Source: Astur gentilis | Taxonomy: Eukaryota; Chordata; Aves; Accipitriformes; Accipitridae | Length of the DNA stretch: 64,000 nucleotides | Reading direction: 5' to 3' | Assembly (NCBI RefSeq): GCF_929443795.1 | Contig: NC_064899.1 | Location: forward strand, 16,517,501 to 16,581,500 | Made by a program: the position numbers and the translations under genes | The notes under the pieces: model-generated | What the model saw: only the letters and a program-made list of their open reading frames with translations | What the model was told of the DNA's origin: nothing | Database searches by the model: none | Shown: positions 1-14,400 of the stretch, piece after piece | Numbering within the stretch: position 1 is the first letter of the stretch | Layout of the letters: every line of letters starts with the position of its first letter

Positions 1-2476
1 ACATAATGGCCATCCGAGAGTTTAATGAGGTATTCAAGGAATCCTAGTGATGTCTTGACAGCTGTGCTCCCTCTGCTATATCCCTGCATTGTGCACACAG
101 AAAAAACTGTTACCAGAAACACGTATTTGGCTGTTGAGAGGACATCACCACACCACACTCGCATGGACACCAGGAAGAATTTTTACTCCCGATAACATCA
201 GGAGCAATGGCATGGGAGTAATGGGAGTATAGCACGTTGCTTACAGAACCGTAACAAACTTCATTTTTTGTGTGAGACCCTTAAGGGTGGGAGGGATTAA
301 AAATAAATAAATAATTCTCATGCCCATAAAAGCTTCAAATTCAAATGAAAGAAAAACAAGAGCGCAACTGACAGTATTACCAATCTACTTTAAACCCAGT
401 AAGAGTTTTATGAAGAGAAGCCAAAAAGAAACTTGAAATTACAAATTATCCAGTACCTTTAAATGTTTCTGTAAATAATTGTTAGTTCATGAAATCAAGT
501 TATTTCATTAAGTTGAAGAGTTATTACCGCTAAAGAATTATTTAGAAATTAGAAATTATACTTTCTAATTATTAAATAATTACAAATACTTAAATGAAGA
601 AAAAATGAGCAGTAAATACATATTCTGAATTTCCTAAACGGGTATCCTAAACCAGATGTCCCAAACATCATTTACAATCGAAGATATCAAATCTGAAAAC
701 CCCGTAAATAACATCTTCCCCATAATCCACACAGTAAAATAAATTTTAAAGATCTGTAGATTACTATCAGAATGACAATGTGAACTATATAACCACAAAA
801 ATAAGTTTAATATCAGATATCTTGGTTTCTTCAGAAAAAACATTTTAGGCAATCACATAGTCTAAGCATCTCCTGATGACTCTATCTCAATCCATCTGGA
901 TCCTTATTGAGTAATTTTAGCGATGTCTGGCAGGAGACAAGTCTTACAGACATAAAAGTACAGCTTCTGTGAAAGGGCTGGCAAGTACTTGGCCCATGTA
1001 AGACATGCGGGAATCCATGTAGGGGCTCAACACTGGGACACAAATTTGGAGTCGGAACTCACTGCTTTTGCTGCCTGCGGTACCAGCTGTGGGCTGCTGA
1101 TGGCAAATGCAGTCGGTGTTTGCTGGCTACACGGGCTAGCTCCTTGCTTCAAAATTCATAAAAACAAAACCAGAAGCAAGGTGTCTGAAGATCAGCAACC
1201 AAGAAATGGCAGCATCCAAAGCTGCGATGTAAAGTTGCAAAGAGAAGTCGAGTCCTACACTGTGTCTACTATTGGCAAAAAAATTCCCCCCACAATACTT
1301 TCCTGTTTGTATGTGTACTGGTGCATGCAAGGCCTAAGTGGGAATTTGTATCACGCGTTGTTTTTGTTATTTCTATAAAAATAGAAAGACAACTAATTAC
1401 TTTCTGCATTGTACCAACAACAGCCTGTTAGGATCTTCCAAATACGAGGTCAATTTAAAAAAAATAAATAAATTGAGGGGTATGACAATTGCAAATCTAT
1501 GTTGTCTATAACATTTGGTAAGCCAGTTTATGCAAGATAAGTAATGCTGCTGGAAAAGTCAACTGGGAAAGGTAATATTCTCCTGTGAGAAGCTGCATAT
1601 AAACTGTATTTATATTAATAATATTGATGCTTTTTGATCACATAAGTTCATTCTACATCACAAGGGAGTATAAGTCACCATCCCTTATTTTCCAGGCAGA
1701 AGTCTGTTTTCCACATTTCATGAAAAAGTATGCTTGAAAACCATCCCTAATTTCTCAACCTCGCCAATTTTACATTCAGCTACAAGCAAAATGGCAGATG
1801 AAATGCCAAAATAATTTTAAAAGACAGAAAACTAAATGCCATGAAGTACAACTATGCAAAGGTGATAAAGTTATTCCTGCCAGTTCCTTGGCAATGTTCA
1901 TAACCCATGCAGCTCCTACAACCAGGATTGGAATAAGCCTCCAAACCCGAGGAGTTTTCTTGTCACAGGACACGTTACCTTGCCACATTTAGATCAGTCT
2001 TCATAATCTTTGCTTCTTTGTTGTTTCTGCAGATAGTATGTCAGTATAGGACCCTGGCTTTTTTTAGGAGCTTAGCAGCGTGTGCCATCCTCCTGGGTTC
2101 AAGTGAGAATCTTGCAATAAACATTCATCTCCATAGTGGTGAAATATGCTGTCATACAGACCAAGGTGCCAGCAGGTCCGCAGACCGAAAAAGACCACAT
2201 TTATGCCACTCTAGCTAAACAACTTACTGAAACCATAAAAAAGGAGCCAATTTTTTTTTTTTTCCTTCTCTAATTTATCAGGTTAGTAAAAGTATCACTA
2301 GGATTTATGGTCTGATTCCACTCATTAATTACTAAAAAAATAACCAGGAAAGTATTTGGTACAGTTTACATCTAGAAATTGTCAAGCTATCAGAGAGAAA
2401 CACATGGAAGACTCAGACAGGCTGCTGAAACAGTTTTAATGCTTTCAGCATCACTGCAGAATGCAGGAGCACTTAC
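1..2476 (-). other. TXNDC5: TXNDC5 intron 7 (partial)
   Basis: AT-rich intron sequence running off the left edge. I looked on the minus strand for the third thioredoxin domain exons (an APWCGHC-type motif) and saw none. Open frames here, such as plus 989-1378, carry no recognisable domain and are treated as chance. Confidence 0.75.
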
Positions 2477-5400
2477 CTCAACACGGGTGGGTTCTGTGGG
2501 TGGCTGTGGGGCTTCGGTGGGTTTATCTGATGGTGGCTCTTTCCCAGAGCTCTGTAGTTGGGAATCCACATATTCCTTTAAGGAATCAAAGTCCCTCTTC
2601 CCTTTGTACTGGTCACCCTACAATTATCAGATAGTTTGTGCAACTGTGTATATGCAATTAATCTAGCAAATAAATAATTACCAGAAAAGCATAAGATTGC
2701 CAAGTGTAAGCATATTCATAATAAATCTATTTATTTAATTTATCTAAATATTATCTAGTCATTAAACCTCTCCATGGCATTCCATTCACTCCACATCTTC
2801 AGGATTTGCCATAGATTGTTCTGTACCAAAATGGAACAATCTAAAATTTCCTTGAAATGAAAGGTATTTTAGAAACATAGAAGTAAGCTTTAGAAACTTT
2901 TCCACTTTGACCTTCATCTCTCACTCTAGTCAGCTTTTCCAAGGTTTTATTTTTTTGAACCTAAAGCTACTGCAAGGAACAACAAAGTACCCATCGCTCT
3001 TTGGTGGTGGTCTCTGTTACCACGAGAGCTCTCTCCAGTGCTTTGACAGGGCTGAAAGGCTTGACTTGCATGTCACGTAACTACATAGTCACTCCTCTGG
3101 CCCACACACTTGTCACACATCCTCAGAAAACCCAAACAGTAAGGCAACGCACCTAAGTTCACCTGGGAGCAAGAGACAACAGCTGCCTGCTGTGGGGCAG
3201 GTATTTCCAATGGCACCACTCTCACCAAAGTTAAGTCACATTTTTGAACCTGCACATAAAGCCATCAACCAGCCAGATCTGCAAGAGCCAGTTTGCCTTA
3301 GATGCTTCCCCCTATCTCGGGTACTTTCACAACTCTAGAGGATGAGAAATCAGAGCACCTCTGAGCAGTTTCTAGTCTCAAATCCACTGCTGGCCACCTC
3401 CAAACTGGCTCTTGCGTGATTGCCCTCAGCGCTCTCTGCAAAAATTAGTACTAATTTCTCTGTTCAAAAGAGAGATCATCTCTTCAAGACACTACATACC
3501 CATTTTGGATAGAATTCTTGAGTTTCGGTCCCATGAGGTGTGGGCTACCAGATGTATCTCCTCTCACAGATGAGGAATACTCTTCAAGAAACAGCATACA
3601 ATCTTCCATACGTTGGAAGGAAGAACAGACACCTCTTCAACTATTTCCTATATCTCTGGAACACTTTCTACACATTTTCCCTTCTTTTGTCATTGATAAT
3701 GTTCCTTGTAACTATAGCCACTTTCCCCACACTGGGTCTAAATCACAAAGGAATTAATCTAAGATGATGCAAGAAGCCTGTACCTGCTTGTTTGTATCCA
3801 TTTCAGCAGGGCAGGGTCAGTGCCCATTCATTCCTCCCAGGGTTTCTGCTGCATCTAACCAAGAGGGATGGTGTGATGCCAGACTTCAGTTATGACAAAG
3901 GGGATGATGGCATTATGGACAACAAGGCTGGATGACTGAAGCAGTTCTCCTCTCCCTCCCCTCCCCTTACTGAACAATGTAATAGCAACCAAAGAGATTT
4001 TCAGGAATTTCTGGGTCAGATTATTGGAAAGTTGTTGGGGTTGTATTGTGGTGTTTTTTTTTGTAAAATATATTGTACCAGCCCACAAAGTAACATGCAA
4101 TTCTGGTGGCAGTATGCCACCAGGGAATACCACACTGCCAATGGAGAAAAGCCAGTTTGATGTCAACAGAAATACATTGTTCAGACTAATGGCTGAGATT
4201 CAGCTTTACTAAATGCAACAGCAGTGATCTGACTTTTTCTTTCACCACACTCTTGATTCAAATAACTCCAAGCACCTCAAACTTCAATAATTACAAAGGG
4301 TCAAAAAAACCCAACTGATCTGGTTTGTCAAGAAAAACCACAGCTAACTTTTCTAGATCAAGATGGTATGGTTGTGGCAAGTTATCTTGCCATCTGTAGA
4401 TATCTGAAAAATAAAAATAAAGCAGGTAGGGAACCATTCCGAAGAAACAGCAGAACACTTCCCATTCTTCAGACTCACGCTATATAGAGGCAAAAGTTTA
4501 TTTAACTGAAAACACCTCTAACCTTGGACATGCTACCATGTTTAACTTGAGCACTCCCTCAGCTTCCAGTTCTGCTTCTGACATGTGCCAGGCACTGCTG
4601 CTCGAGCAGTAACAATGTCGTGTATTCCCTGTGTGAATCAGGTTGGGATTCAAAAATGCAGATGCTGCTTCATTTAAATTCCCTGGAGTGTCTGATCTTA
4701 TAGGGGTGCTTATACCAAACTTCACATGCACTGCTATGTACTTATGGCCACTTTCTCTTTAGAGCAGCACCAAACTGCCACAAGCAACAGCTGCTAAACT
4801 GGACTGAGTAGCAAAACTTTCATCTCTGATACCGTAGATGTTCAAAAAGGAATGCAAGATGAATGGGACAAAAAACAAAACCCCCCAAAACTTAGTGGGT
4901 AAGAGCTGAAAGAGAAGTCCTAGGTTCTCTGCTTGCAGACCTATTTTTAATATCCATTTAATACATTTATCTTGAAAGTGTGAAACATATGATAAGTAAC
5001 ACTACTATTTATGTTTATTTGCTGCTGTTCATGTAGGTGGTATTTATAAATATTTTGCTTCCCCGTAACTTCAGAATATTGTAATCCTTTGAATTGCTAT
5101 GAGGAGAAATGTCAGCTGGGCCCACAGAACTCTCTCTCACAGTGTCATATGAAGTGTGCAGATTTACAAGGAAAATGTGCATCACAGACATCACTCAGCA
5201 GATAGGCACCACTTACATGGGAACTTTGTGATACACATTGTGAAAATTACATACTTTATTATTACTATTTCATCTATGTTTTTGTGTTTCATAGGAGGTA
5301 AAGTATTAAGATAAACTAAAGCCAGAATTCTCTCACAGTAGCATAATTGGAGATACTGCTAACAGATTTATGAACATCATACCAGTTATTTGCAGAGCAC

Positions 5401-8400
5401 AAACAGCAAAAAATTCTAACTTTTCTCTGTGGACAAAGTATACCTCTTCTAGTATCTGACTGAACCTCCAACATCTTTTCTCTCACAAGCAGACTTTTGT
5501 ATATGCCCACTTGATCTCTTTTTCCCAGGATGTAAGCATAGTCCAAATATTATTCAGAAAAAAATGGCCTGATCTTTTGCTGAGCTTGCAGACTCACCTT
5601 TTCACCATTCCTAAACCAGAGGAGTGTGGGATAGCCACGAACTTGGGTTTCAGAGCAGACTTCGTAATGCTGGGTACAGTCGACCTACATTTTGGAAAAA
5701 AAAAAACCCAAACAACAAACCATTCAGCGCATAAAATAAATATACAACAAGCATCATAGCCTCCCTTATGTTTAAAAACTCAGAAAATCCAGGAACAAGC
5801 AATACATGGCTTGGTAAAACTCGGTACCAACTACTATCTTGAGAGCAATTATGTCTGCCTTCTAAACAGTGGTTTGGTTGTATAATTGGGAGGCTACGTG
5901 TGTGTTTTGATTTATTTTTTTTTTTGGGGGGGGGGGAAGGGAGGTAGAGATAGAGGGAAGTAGTAACAGTTACAAAGAACAATGAAGACAATTAAATATT
6001 CCAATTAAAAAGTACTTGGTATTCTCAGTGAATAAAATCACTGCATGGACAGTAAGACACAAAATGCTAATACGAGAGAACTTTAAAGTGAAGATATATT
6101 GGCTCATCCATTTTTTTAAAAGACTACTCTTTAAAGACTTCAGAAGACATGTCAACAGCTAGCAAGTTAACTTTACTCCAAGGGAAGTTCCCAGTGCATA
6201 GCACCATTCAATTCTAATATGTCATAAACCAATCTAAAGTTATCAGTTTATAATCTTTTTTTGAAGCAGGAAAAAAGATAACTTAGGCATTGGAGTATTT
6301 GCTCAACACAGCACTTGGATTTTGAATTTTACGTTAGAAACACTTTGCTCCAGATCACTGAAGATCAGTTCTGAAGATTAAACAGCACCCTGCCAGTAGG
6401 TATCATTGCTGTTAAGATGCTATTCCCCCAGATTACATGAAGGTCATGGTTCAACCTTCTTAGAAACAGTTGCGTTTCCTGTTTACTTAGACTTACAATC
6501 TGAGGCGAGACATGTTTCAAATAGTTTCACAAGGTATATAGTTATACAAAATTGCCTAGGCATCAAGACAAATCTTAGTGGCTTTATTAAATAGCAACTA
6601 TCAGTATTAGTAACTGCGAACACAACTGAATAAAACAGAAATTTTGGAAATTTTTTCGTTATTCTTCTCTGGGTATCAGAGAATGGTAACTTCAAGAAGA
6701 CACTTAAGCTAACCAAAGATTTTATCAGACAGCAAGCAAGGTTCTCAAAAAGTAAAACAGCAGATGCAACATTTGGTATAGACAGCATCGAAGAAGCAAT
6801 AGCCTCCAATATTTTATTCTCAGAGGGAATCTACTTTTATATCTACCAGCTCTCAAAATTATATATATATATATATATATATGTCTTCTCTAAAGTTCAA
6901 CTATGCTGACCTGCTCTGTACATCTATGGCATACCTGAATAAGCAGATTTTAAAAAGCATTAAAAATAAAAGTAATTAAAAAAACAAAAAAAAGAAGTTA
7001 AGCTCATCACCCCTAGTAACAGCTGAAAGTGCTATGAAGGCAGAGGCAGGGGAGATAGCTGGGGTTTTGCCCCTCTGCAGGACTGACAACACTGCTAATT
7101 GTTATGCAGTCTTTCAGATCAGCGGAACCACTCTGAAAGCTCAAGGACATGGAAGCTGAGCCTGGTCAGTTTTCCACCGTTGGCAAATACAGAGGGATTC
7201 ACATCATGAGCCACCTGTGGACTTAGGTATGGGTCAGCAAATAAAGCCAGTAACTGCAATTGCCAGACCACCTCCATACCTCTGCACAGAAGTCACTCCA
7301 CGTACAAGTAACAAGCTCCCATGGTAAATACACCACAGAACCTGGTTATCAACCCTAAGGGAAATAGTAAAGCAGGACAAGATATCAGTTTTTAAGGTGG
7401 AAGACCCCCTGAAACCTTTAGAAAGTTCTATGGGGGTAAAGAGGGGAAAAAACCCAACAAAAAACCCCCAACAACAACAACAAATGAACCAAGAAATAAT
7501 TCATCATAAGGAGCCCTGTAGGTCTAAAGCTTGCTAAGGAATCCAATGCTGCAAAGAGCAAATTAGAAGTCACTTTCCCACTCAAAATAAATACTAAAGT
7601 CTATCAATTTCTGACAAAGGGGAAGCATAGTAAAAAACAAATCTCAAAATATTATTCCCTGCATCTGAAGTATTAGACTTATTCCCAGCTCTCTCTGAAA
7701 CACAGGAAGCTACCTGTGTTTCTAACAAGTCCTTGCTTAAAATGAGGGAGTCCTGTCAACTGTGGATGTGTGAGGGGAAAAAAAAAAAAATCCCAAAATT
7801 AAAATAGAAACTATGACTATAAAAGGATTTAAGAGATGACAAGCAAAAAAATTGTTATTTGCAAATCACAGCACAAAAAGCATGATACTTGGCTGAAACA
7901 CCCATTCACACAAAACACATTTTCAGACTAAGAGCATTTCACCTACCTTGCCAATCTTGACAGTTTCTGAATGCTCAAAGGCTTGAGCCAGCTGTTCCCA
8001 GGTTGGGGCCAAAGCCTTGCAATGACCACACCAAGGGGCAAAGAATTTGATAAAGTGATTACCTTTTAAGTCAAAAGGAAAAAAAAATGTTTAACTCATT
8101 TGGAATTAATTTGGCTGCAATTAAAGACTAGGTACTAATCTCAGACTGCAAATTTATCATGGTATTTCCTGAGTTAAAGATAGGAAACACTGTGAATCAA
8201 AGCCCAGGACAGAATACTTCAACAATTAGGTTTTCAATACTGCATGCAGTCCCACAGTGTTGCCAATTTCTCTGAAAATCCAAACAGCTTCACAACCTCA
8301 AGCCAACAAGTGGGATATTAAAACTGGTATTTTTAACCTCACCATTTGCTACAATGTCTAATTCTACCATGTCAATCACTTGCTCTATTACAGAGTAGAA

Positions 8401-11400
8401 AGAACCACCAAGGAACGTGCATTTATAACAGCATAAATGAAAGTAAGCATTAGACTTCAACTTAAACATTTCTTAGAAAACACCACTGCATTAAGTCCAT
8501 GCACTACCTAAACAATTTTGTTTAGCTTTCCATTCTCCTTTTCCTGCCCTGATCTTTGTATTTTCATTCAGAAATATTCAGAAATAGCTGCCTTTAGTAG
8601 ATTTTTGCAGTATTTTATAGAGAGGAGAGTCTCTGTACTATCTCCTACTAATGTTTAGTTTAAAAGTATCATCTTAATTGCAGAGTACCAGAATATGCAA
8701 TTTCCTTCAATTAAGATTACTATTAATTCAAGATGCTGCATGCTTTTGCACACATCAAGGCAAGGCTCTGTTAATATGAAATAAAAATGAACTTAATTAA
8801 AACAAGTAAAAAAATAAAATCCAATTAACTTGAAGGAAATGCCAGCAACTGGAAAAAAGCTCTTTTTAACAGAATTATTCATAACCCTTTGAAGACTGCT
8901 TTTGGGCTAATATTACTAGAATTCATTTCTAGTTTGAGGGCTTGTTCACAAAAGGAGGTCAGAGGAAAGACATCACAAAATAACTAGGAAATGTAAACAG
9001 CAGTAGTAGCATACTCTAACATGCCTGGTCTGCACGTAGAAGAGTTTCAAATTGACTGACATGCTTTGCTTTGGTTAAGTAAACTGCAAACTGAAATTTC
9101 TCATGAATGAATAAAAACATCTAGTCAAAATCAGCTATTCTATACCAAATATTGATATACTCTCCTCCCCGATAGAAAAATAAATAAATTCTTTTTGCCC
9201 TAGAGCACCAAAAAGGTAAAGGGAGACGTTTTAAGAACAAAAGTCAACCTTCCAGCTGGAACTGCTAAGCCTCCTTCTAAATTTAAGCACTGAACTTGTT
9301 GTAACTGAAGTCAAGAGAGGACAACAGCTTTACAGATGATCATAAACCTGCTCAACCATTGGATATGACCAGGAGAATGTCTCCTCTATGAATGCCAACG
9401 GGCACATAATGAAAAATTACAATAAAAATATTAAAACATTTACACATACACTAAACTTAACTACCTTCTCAGACTGTGGAGTTGTTTGATGCTTAGCATC
9501 TCCCTGATGGCTTAGAGAGGAATCCATGAAGAATTTTTATGTAATTCTGTGTTAAGCCACACATGCTGGGAAGTTTTAAGTTAGCTGCACAAAATGCTTT
9601 TCCACCTGAAAATATTTCTAATTCGTCAATGGTTACTTCAAGAAGCTCTAGTATCTGCCTCACTGGTGGTATCACATGGGCACAGACAGTTAATTTAATC
9701 TGGCCTTTGTTTTTAGGAAAACAGACAGAGATGGTAGGATCATTTGTTGTTACGGCAACGCCAAGCTTCTATTGTAAGATTTTGCTCATTCTCAAAAAAA
9801 ACCCACCCTGTGGGGTATGAAGTTTCCCATGTTAGGTATCACTCCTGGCATTAATTTTAAAGCTTCCAGACAAAATATTTTTTTAAAATGGCCAAATAGG
9901 TGAATTGTTTTGCCCACATTAAATTCTGGAGGAAGGAAGCTAAACAATATCAAATAAGGGGTCAGACTGGAGTGGGACGGGGGCAGTAAGGAGGAAGCAG
10001 GTGGATTATACTTATTCAGAAGAGCAGTCTGGGAGTAAGAACAACCAGCACCTAGGGAAAAAGGAAACGCGACTTGCAAAAACACGAAGTGGCAAGGCTA
10101 TGATTGAACAAGGAACTCGAGGAAAGAGAGAGTTTAGTTGAGCAGGCCCCACTAGCTTCTTCCATGTGATTACAGGCCTTAATGTTACTGCCTACTAAGT
10201 GGAGTGCCGTTCTTAAACTTCCTCATGGTATGCAATATGTAATTAGAAACTACTGCATTTTTACACAGTCTGTAGTTTCATCCTCTTTCACTAGGTGTTA
10301 CTGCAAAATAAAAGTGGGAAGGAGGTACCTTGAAATCTAACACTTCTTTTGCAGACTTCCCACTACAGATGTCTCTGTAAGCAAGTATCTCTTGCTTGTG
10401 AAAAAAACAGTTACCTTCTGCTATGTGCATCTTGAAATTGTCTGCTGAGAGTTCATACATTCCCTGCTTAGGTTCAGGGGTTTTTGGTGGTTCCACATCA
10501 GATTCTGGATCCTATTCATGAGAAAAATTAACTTTTATTTGTCTTGCACAGTAAATACACAATATTGGATTCCTGTCATCACACCATTCTGTGGCAGTGT
10601 TGTAAACTCCGTACTCTGAAATTTTAAATTCCTAAAGCAATGTCCTTAATTAGCTTGATTTGGGTATCTAATGTTTCCTAACGAAAAACTACTTGAAAGC
10701 AAAATGTGAAAAAGACTACCACACAGAAAACAGCTATCACAGTCATTGGAATAATAGAGTCTTTCACCGTGCTGTAGTATAGTCACAGAACATAACTGCT
10801 ATGGCACATCACCATATATTAATACACTTAGATTACACAACAGTTCCTCCATAGCATCACGCATCAGCCACATCTGCCATTGCACCAGTTTCAGTGGTCT
10901 CTGGGCTATTTAAAAATAGCTAGTGAAAAAGCTATTTTCTGCTCCCCTAATGCCGGAAAGAGGGACCCAATGGCTCCATGAAGGCAGCAATAAGGTGAAA
11001 AGAGCAAACACTTTATAGGTACAACTTGCAGAAAACCCACTGGCAGTTCAGCAAAAGCAAATGACTACTTTCTAGATCCTAGGCTCAGAGCTGGAAAGAA
11101 TTTTTTAAGAACCTCAAAGGAAATTTCTTAAAATAGTTTAGCATTTAATGTTTAATTATTAAAAATACCATGTTTGTTTAAATATAATCACATCCTAACT
11201 GTGGTTCAGCAATCACTAAAGCTTTATCATGATTAGAAACAGTAATCACAAATTTAATTTAGGCAAGGCTTGGCTACTATACGTAAGTGCTACCCCTAAA
11301 CTCAAGCGTTTTCCTAGTGATGGTATTAGCTTAACCTACCTAACCGATTATTTGAAACCCTCCCTTTAGGCTGCAACATTATCAGATAATAACTGAGCTA

Positions 11401-14400
11401 AAGCTGGGATCCACATTTTAAGAGGTAATTAAGCCCAACATAAATGCAATTTATAACATATTACAGCTATTTTGCTGTTCTTATTGTAGAAACATTATGG
11501 CCTAAAGCTGTCAACCAAATTGACACTAAGAATTGTATCTTAAAATGTCAAAATGCTAAACATTAAAAACTGCATTATGTACTATCCTTTTAAATAGAGG
11601 AAACAAAGGGCAGGTCACAGGATGACAGTTTTAATTACTATTGACTTACATGGAAGCTGTTCCATATTGTCACTGCTACCTGACTCCTGACTTTTATTCT
11701 CAGGGGCAGATTTCCTCCTGGAAAATGAAGCCTAACCTACAGAAATGATAAATAAGCAAGTCTGCAGAAGGGAGTATTTCCTTTGCACTTACAGGTGGTT
11801 CCTCATTTAGTTTCTCCAACATCCAGTTTTCCAGGGCTTGGAAGTCCCTAGGGCCTTGGTATTTCAGAGGTTCTTGTCCTGGTTTAAGCAGCTTTAGGCT
11901 AAAGGATCAAAATGTAGAAGAGAGTGAGGCAAAAATTTTCACACAGGAAACATTCTCAGAAAGCTAACATGCTTTGCTAATCCACAGCAATGCAGCTCGG
12001 GCTGCAGTAACAGCTCTCTCAACTATCAACATCAGCATCAGGCATCTCGCTCAAATTAAAGGGTCATGGCTAGAACTTAGGACACTTTTTCATTCCCATG
12101 TAAGCTTTTAAAGGAGATTGTAAAAACAGCAAAAAGAAATACCATGTTAAAAATCAACATAGCCTAATATTACTTTGATCAATAAGCAAAAGCAAATAAA
12201 ACATTGCAGCGTTCAGTTCACAAGTTAATCATTCATTATGCCTATGAATCCTATTTCAGTTTGTCAAAAAGCATCAATTTGTTTTGTTCACCCCTCTCCA
12301 TAACCAAAGGAAAAATATCCAATGCTTATTTTCCCAGGAATTTCTTTCTCACATTTTGTTCCCTTACTGCTCTTGGAATGTAGGACTTTTCATGTGGTAT
12401 TAAACTGATTAAAAACATGCTGAAACACGGCAATAGGACAAGGAGATAAGTGACTGCTTATAGGGATTCAAGACTTCATGATTATAACATTTAGTAATTG
12501 CTATAAAACTTTTTCATAAGCTACCTAAAGCTTCTACTCTCAAATATTTAAGTTAAAGTTGGAAACATATTTGGCAAAGGGGCAATATCAACTTCTGAAC
12601 TAGTCTTATTTTTTAAAGCAAATCATAGTTTCAATTACTACTGTCACCTAGCCCTCAGTTCCCCTTGCTGAGCTGTCACTCTGTACTGCTTTTTCTTTTT
12701 CTTGAAATGTTTTTCTCTCTCTTCTTGTTCCACAGTTTGAAAAAATGAACACATGAAAACGTTGAAAAACCACATAATGCAAATACATTCAAAAGAGATA
12801 GAAGCTCCCACTGTCTTTGCTATTTAAGGTATTCTTGAATGTTCTTTGTGATGATAATAGTAAAAACTTTTTGGTTTTTTTTTGGGGGGGGGAAGGCAAC
12901 TTCATAATAAGAAGGAAACAACAAAAATGAAATAGAACAACATCTAAAATGCACTTCACGGCAATACTTTTGAAGAGTAACTAGAAAAAAAAAAAGAAGA
13001 TAGCTTAAAGAGCCAGCTACACCTTTATTTTCTTCAGATGAGGGTAAGTTTTCTCCAGTTCAGTTGAGAGAGTATTTTGCAGCACCAAATAATCCTAAGA
13101 CAACTATACTAACAAGCACAGGGACCTGCTCAGCCAGTATTAACCTCAGGGGGATGGAAAGGGAATGCAGCCTTTCCTTTGACAGGTGTTTGGAAAAGCA
13201 GTGCAGGGACCAGCACATCCTGGACTTGCAACAATCCCTCTCTGCCTGAGGAAGCTGTGAAATTTCCCTTGCTGGAGGTTTTTAAAAACAGGCTAGTTAA
13301 AAACTGACTCAGACAGGAAGAGAATTGATATCATGAATTCCCCTTTATCTCTATATTTCTATAACTAGCAGATGACTGTCACCTTATTTATACTTTTCAA
13401 GTGGATGAAAGGGAGCACTAACTATTCCTAGATATTCAATGACCTTAAAGAGGAGTGGGGAAGAAAAAGGAGCAATTACACATCCATTCATTTTTTAATT
13501 ATTCAAAATCCCTGCCACTCTTTTCTATTTTACAAGGAACAGCAAATATGCAAAGACAACCAATGTTCACTTTTGGAGATATTAAAATAGAATTGTAATA
13601 TTCATTGTTTCTTGGTCTTTCTAGTTGAACTAAGCCACAAACTGCCCTTAAGGACAATTCCTATTTCAACAAGGACTTTGCTATTTATAACTTTTAACTT
13701 CTACTCAGTCACACTCATCTGCGTCAAAGCGGGTGCAGCCAGGAGCGTATGTCAAGTTCAGGCTGTTGCTGGGGTCAGCAGTAACGCTAGGCAAAGTGAG
13801 CAAAGGAAGGAAACTACAAAATACATGCTGTGGAAGGGCTACAGATGATTACATTCTCCACTTATCCCCACTAAGATGAGTAATTAGTAAAGCAGTTGAA
13901 ATGATCCCATCCATTTTTGCAAGAAGCTTTAAAAAAAAAGACACAAGTGGAAAAAAATCCCTTTGCTCCTTTTTGGTGTTTTTTTTCTAACCCAAAAGCC
14001 AGATCCAGGCTGACCTCTCATAGATACTCTAGATCATGGTCTGCATACTAAAGCTGAGGTAGCAAGGCATACATCCTTTATAACAGGCTAAGTTTAACAA
14101 CCTTAAACTACAAATTCATTTCTCCTAGATCAATATAAGCAAAATTACCTAGAAAAAGTCTGTACAACATCAGCATTGCTATGCTAAGTGATACTATTAA
14201 TTTATCATTTTATGAGCACCAAGTTCACTCAAAAATTTAAGAAATCACCTATACATTAATTATGAATGGTGCAGTGTACTGACAAACTTGTGACAAGTTA
14301 TTTTTAAAAATACCGTTACCAGAGACCAGTTGTATCATGCATATCACAGCTGTATAATGTACTGTTGCTTGAGAAAGAGGTACTCTCAGAGAAAAGTAAA

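Larger units (their letters stand above)
5685..7946 (-). other. TXNDC5: TXNDC5 intron 5 with simple repeats
   Basis: A 2,262-base intron. It contains a poly-T/poly-G junction (5915-5936) about 230 bases upstream of exon 6 and an AT dinucleotide microsatellite (about 6860-6882). Nothing else is recognised. Confidence 0.75.

Noticed and set aside
989..1378. 129-codon plus-strand open frame in TXNDC5 intron 7
   Set aside because: No domain, no biased composition suggestive of coding, and no splice context; length is within chance for this region.
4490..4740. Alternative terminal exon in TXNDC5 intron 6 (open frame ending at an AATAAA)
   Set aside because: The upstream acceptor candidate has no pyrimidine tract, the frame lacks an ATG and recognisable content, and AATAAA is common by chance in AT-rich introns.
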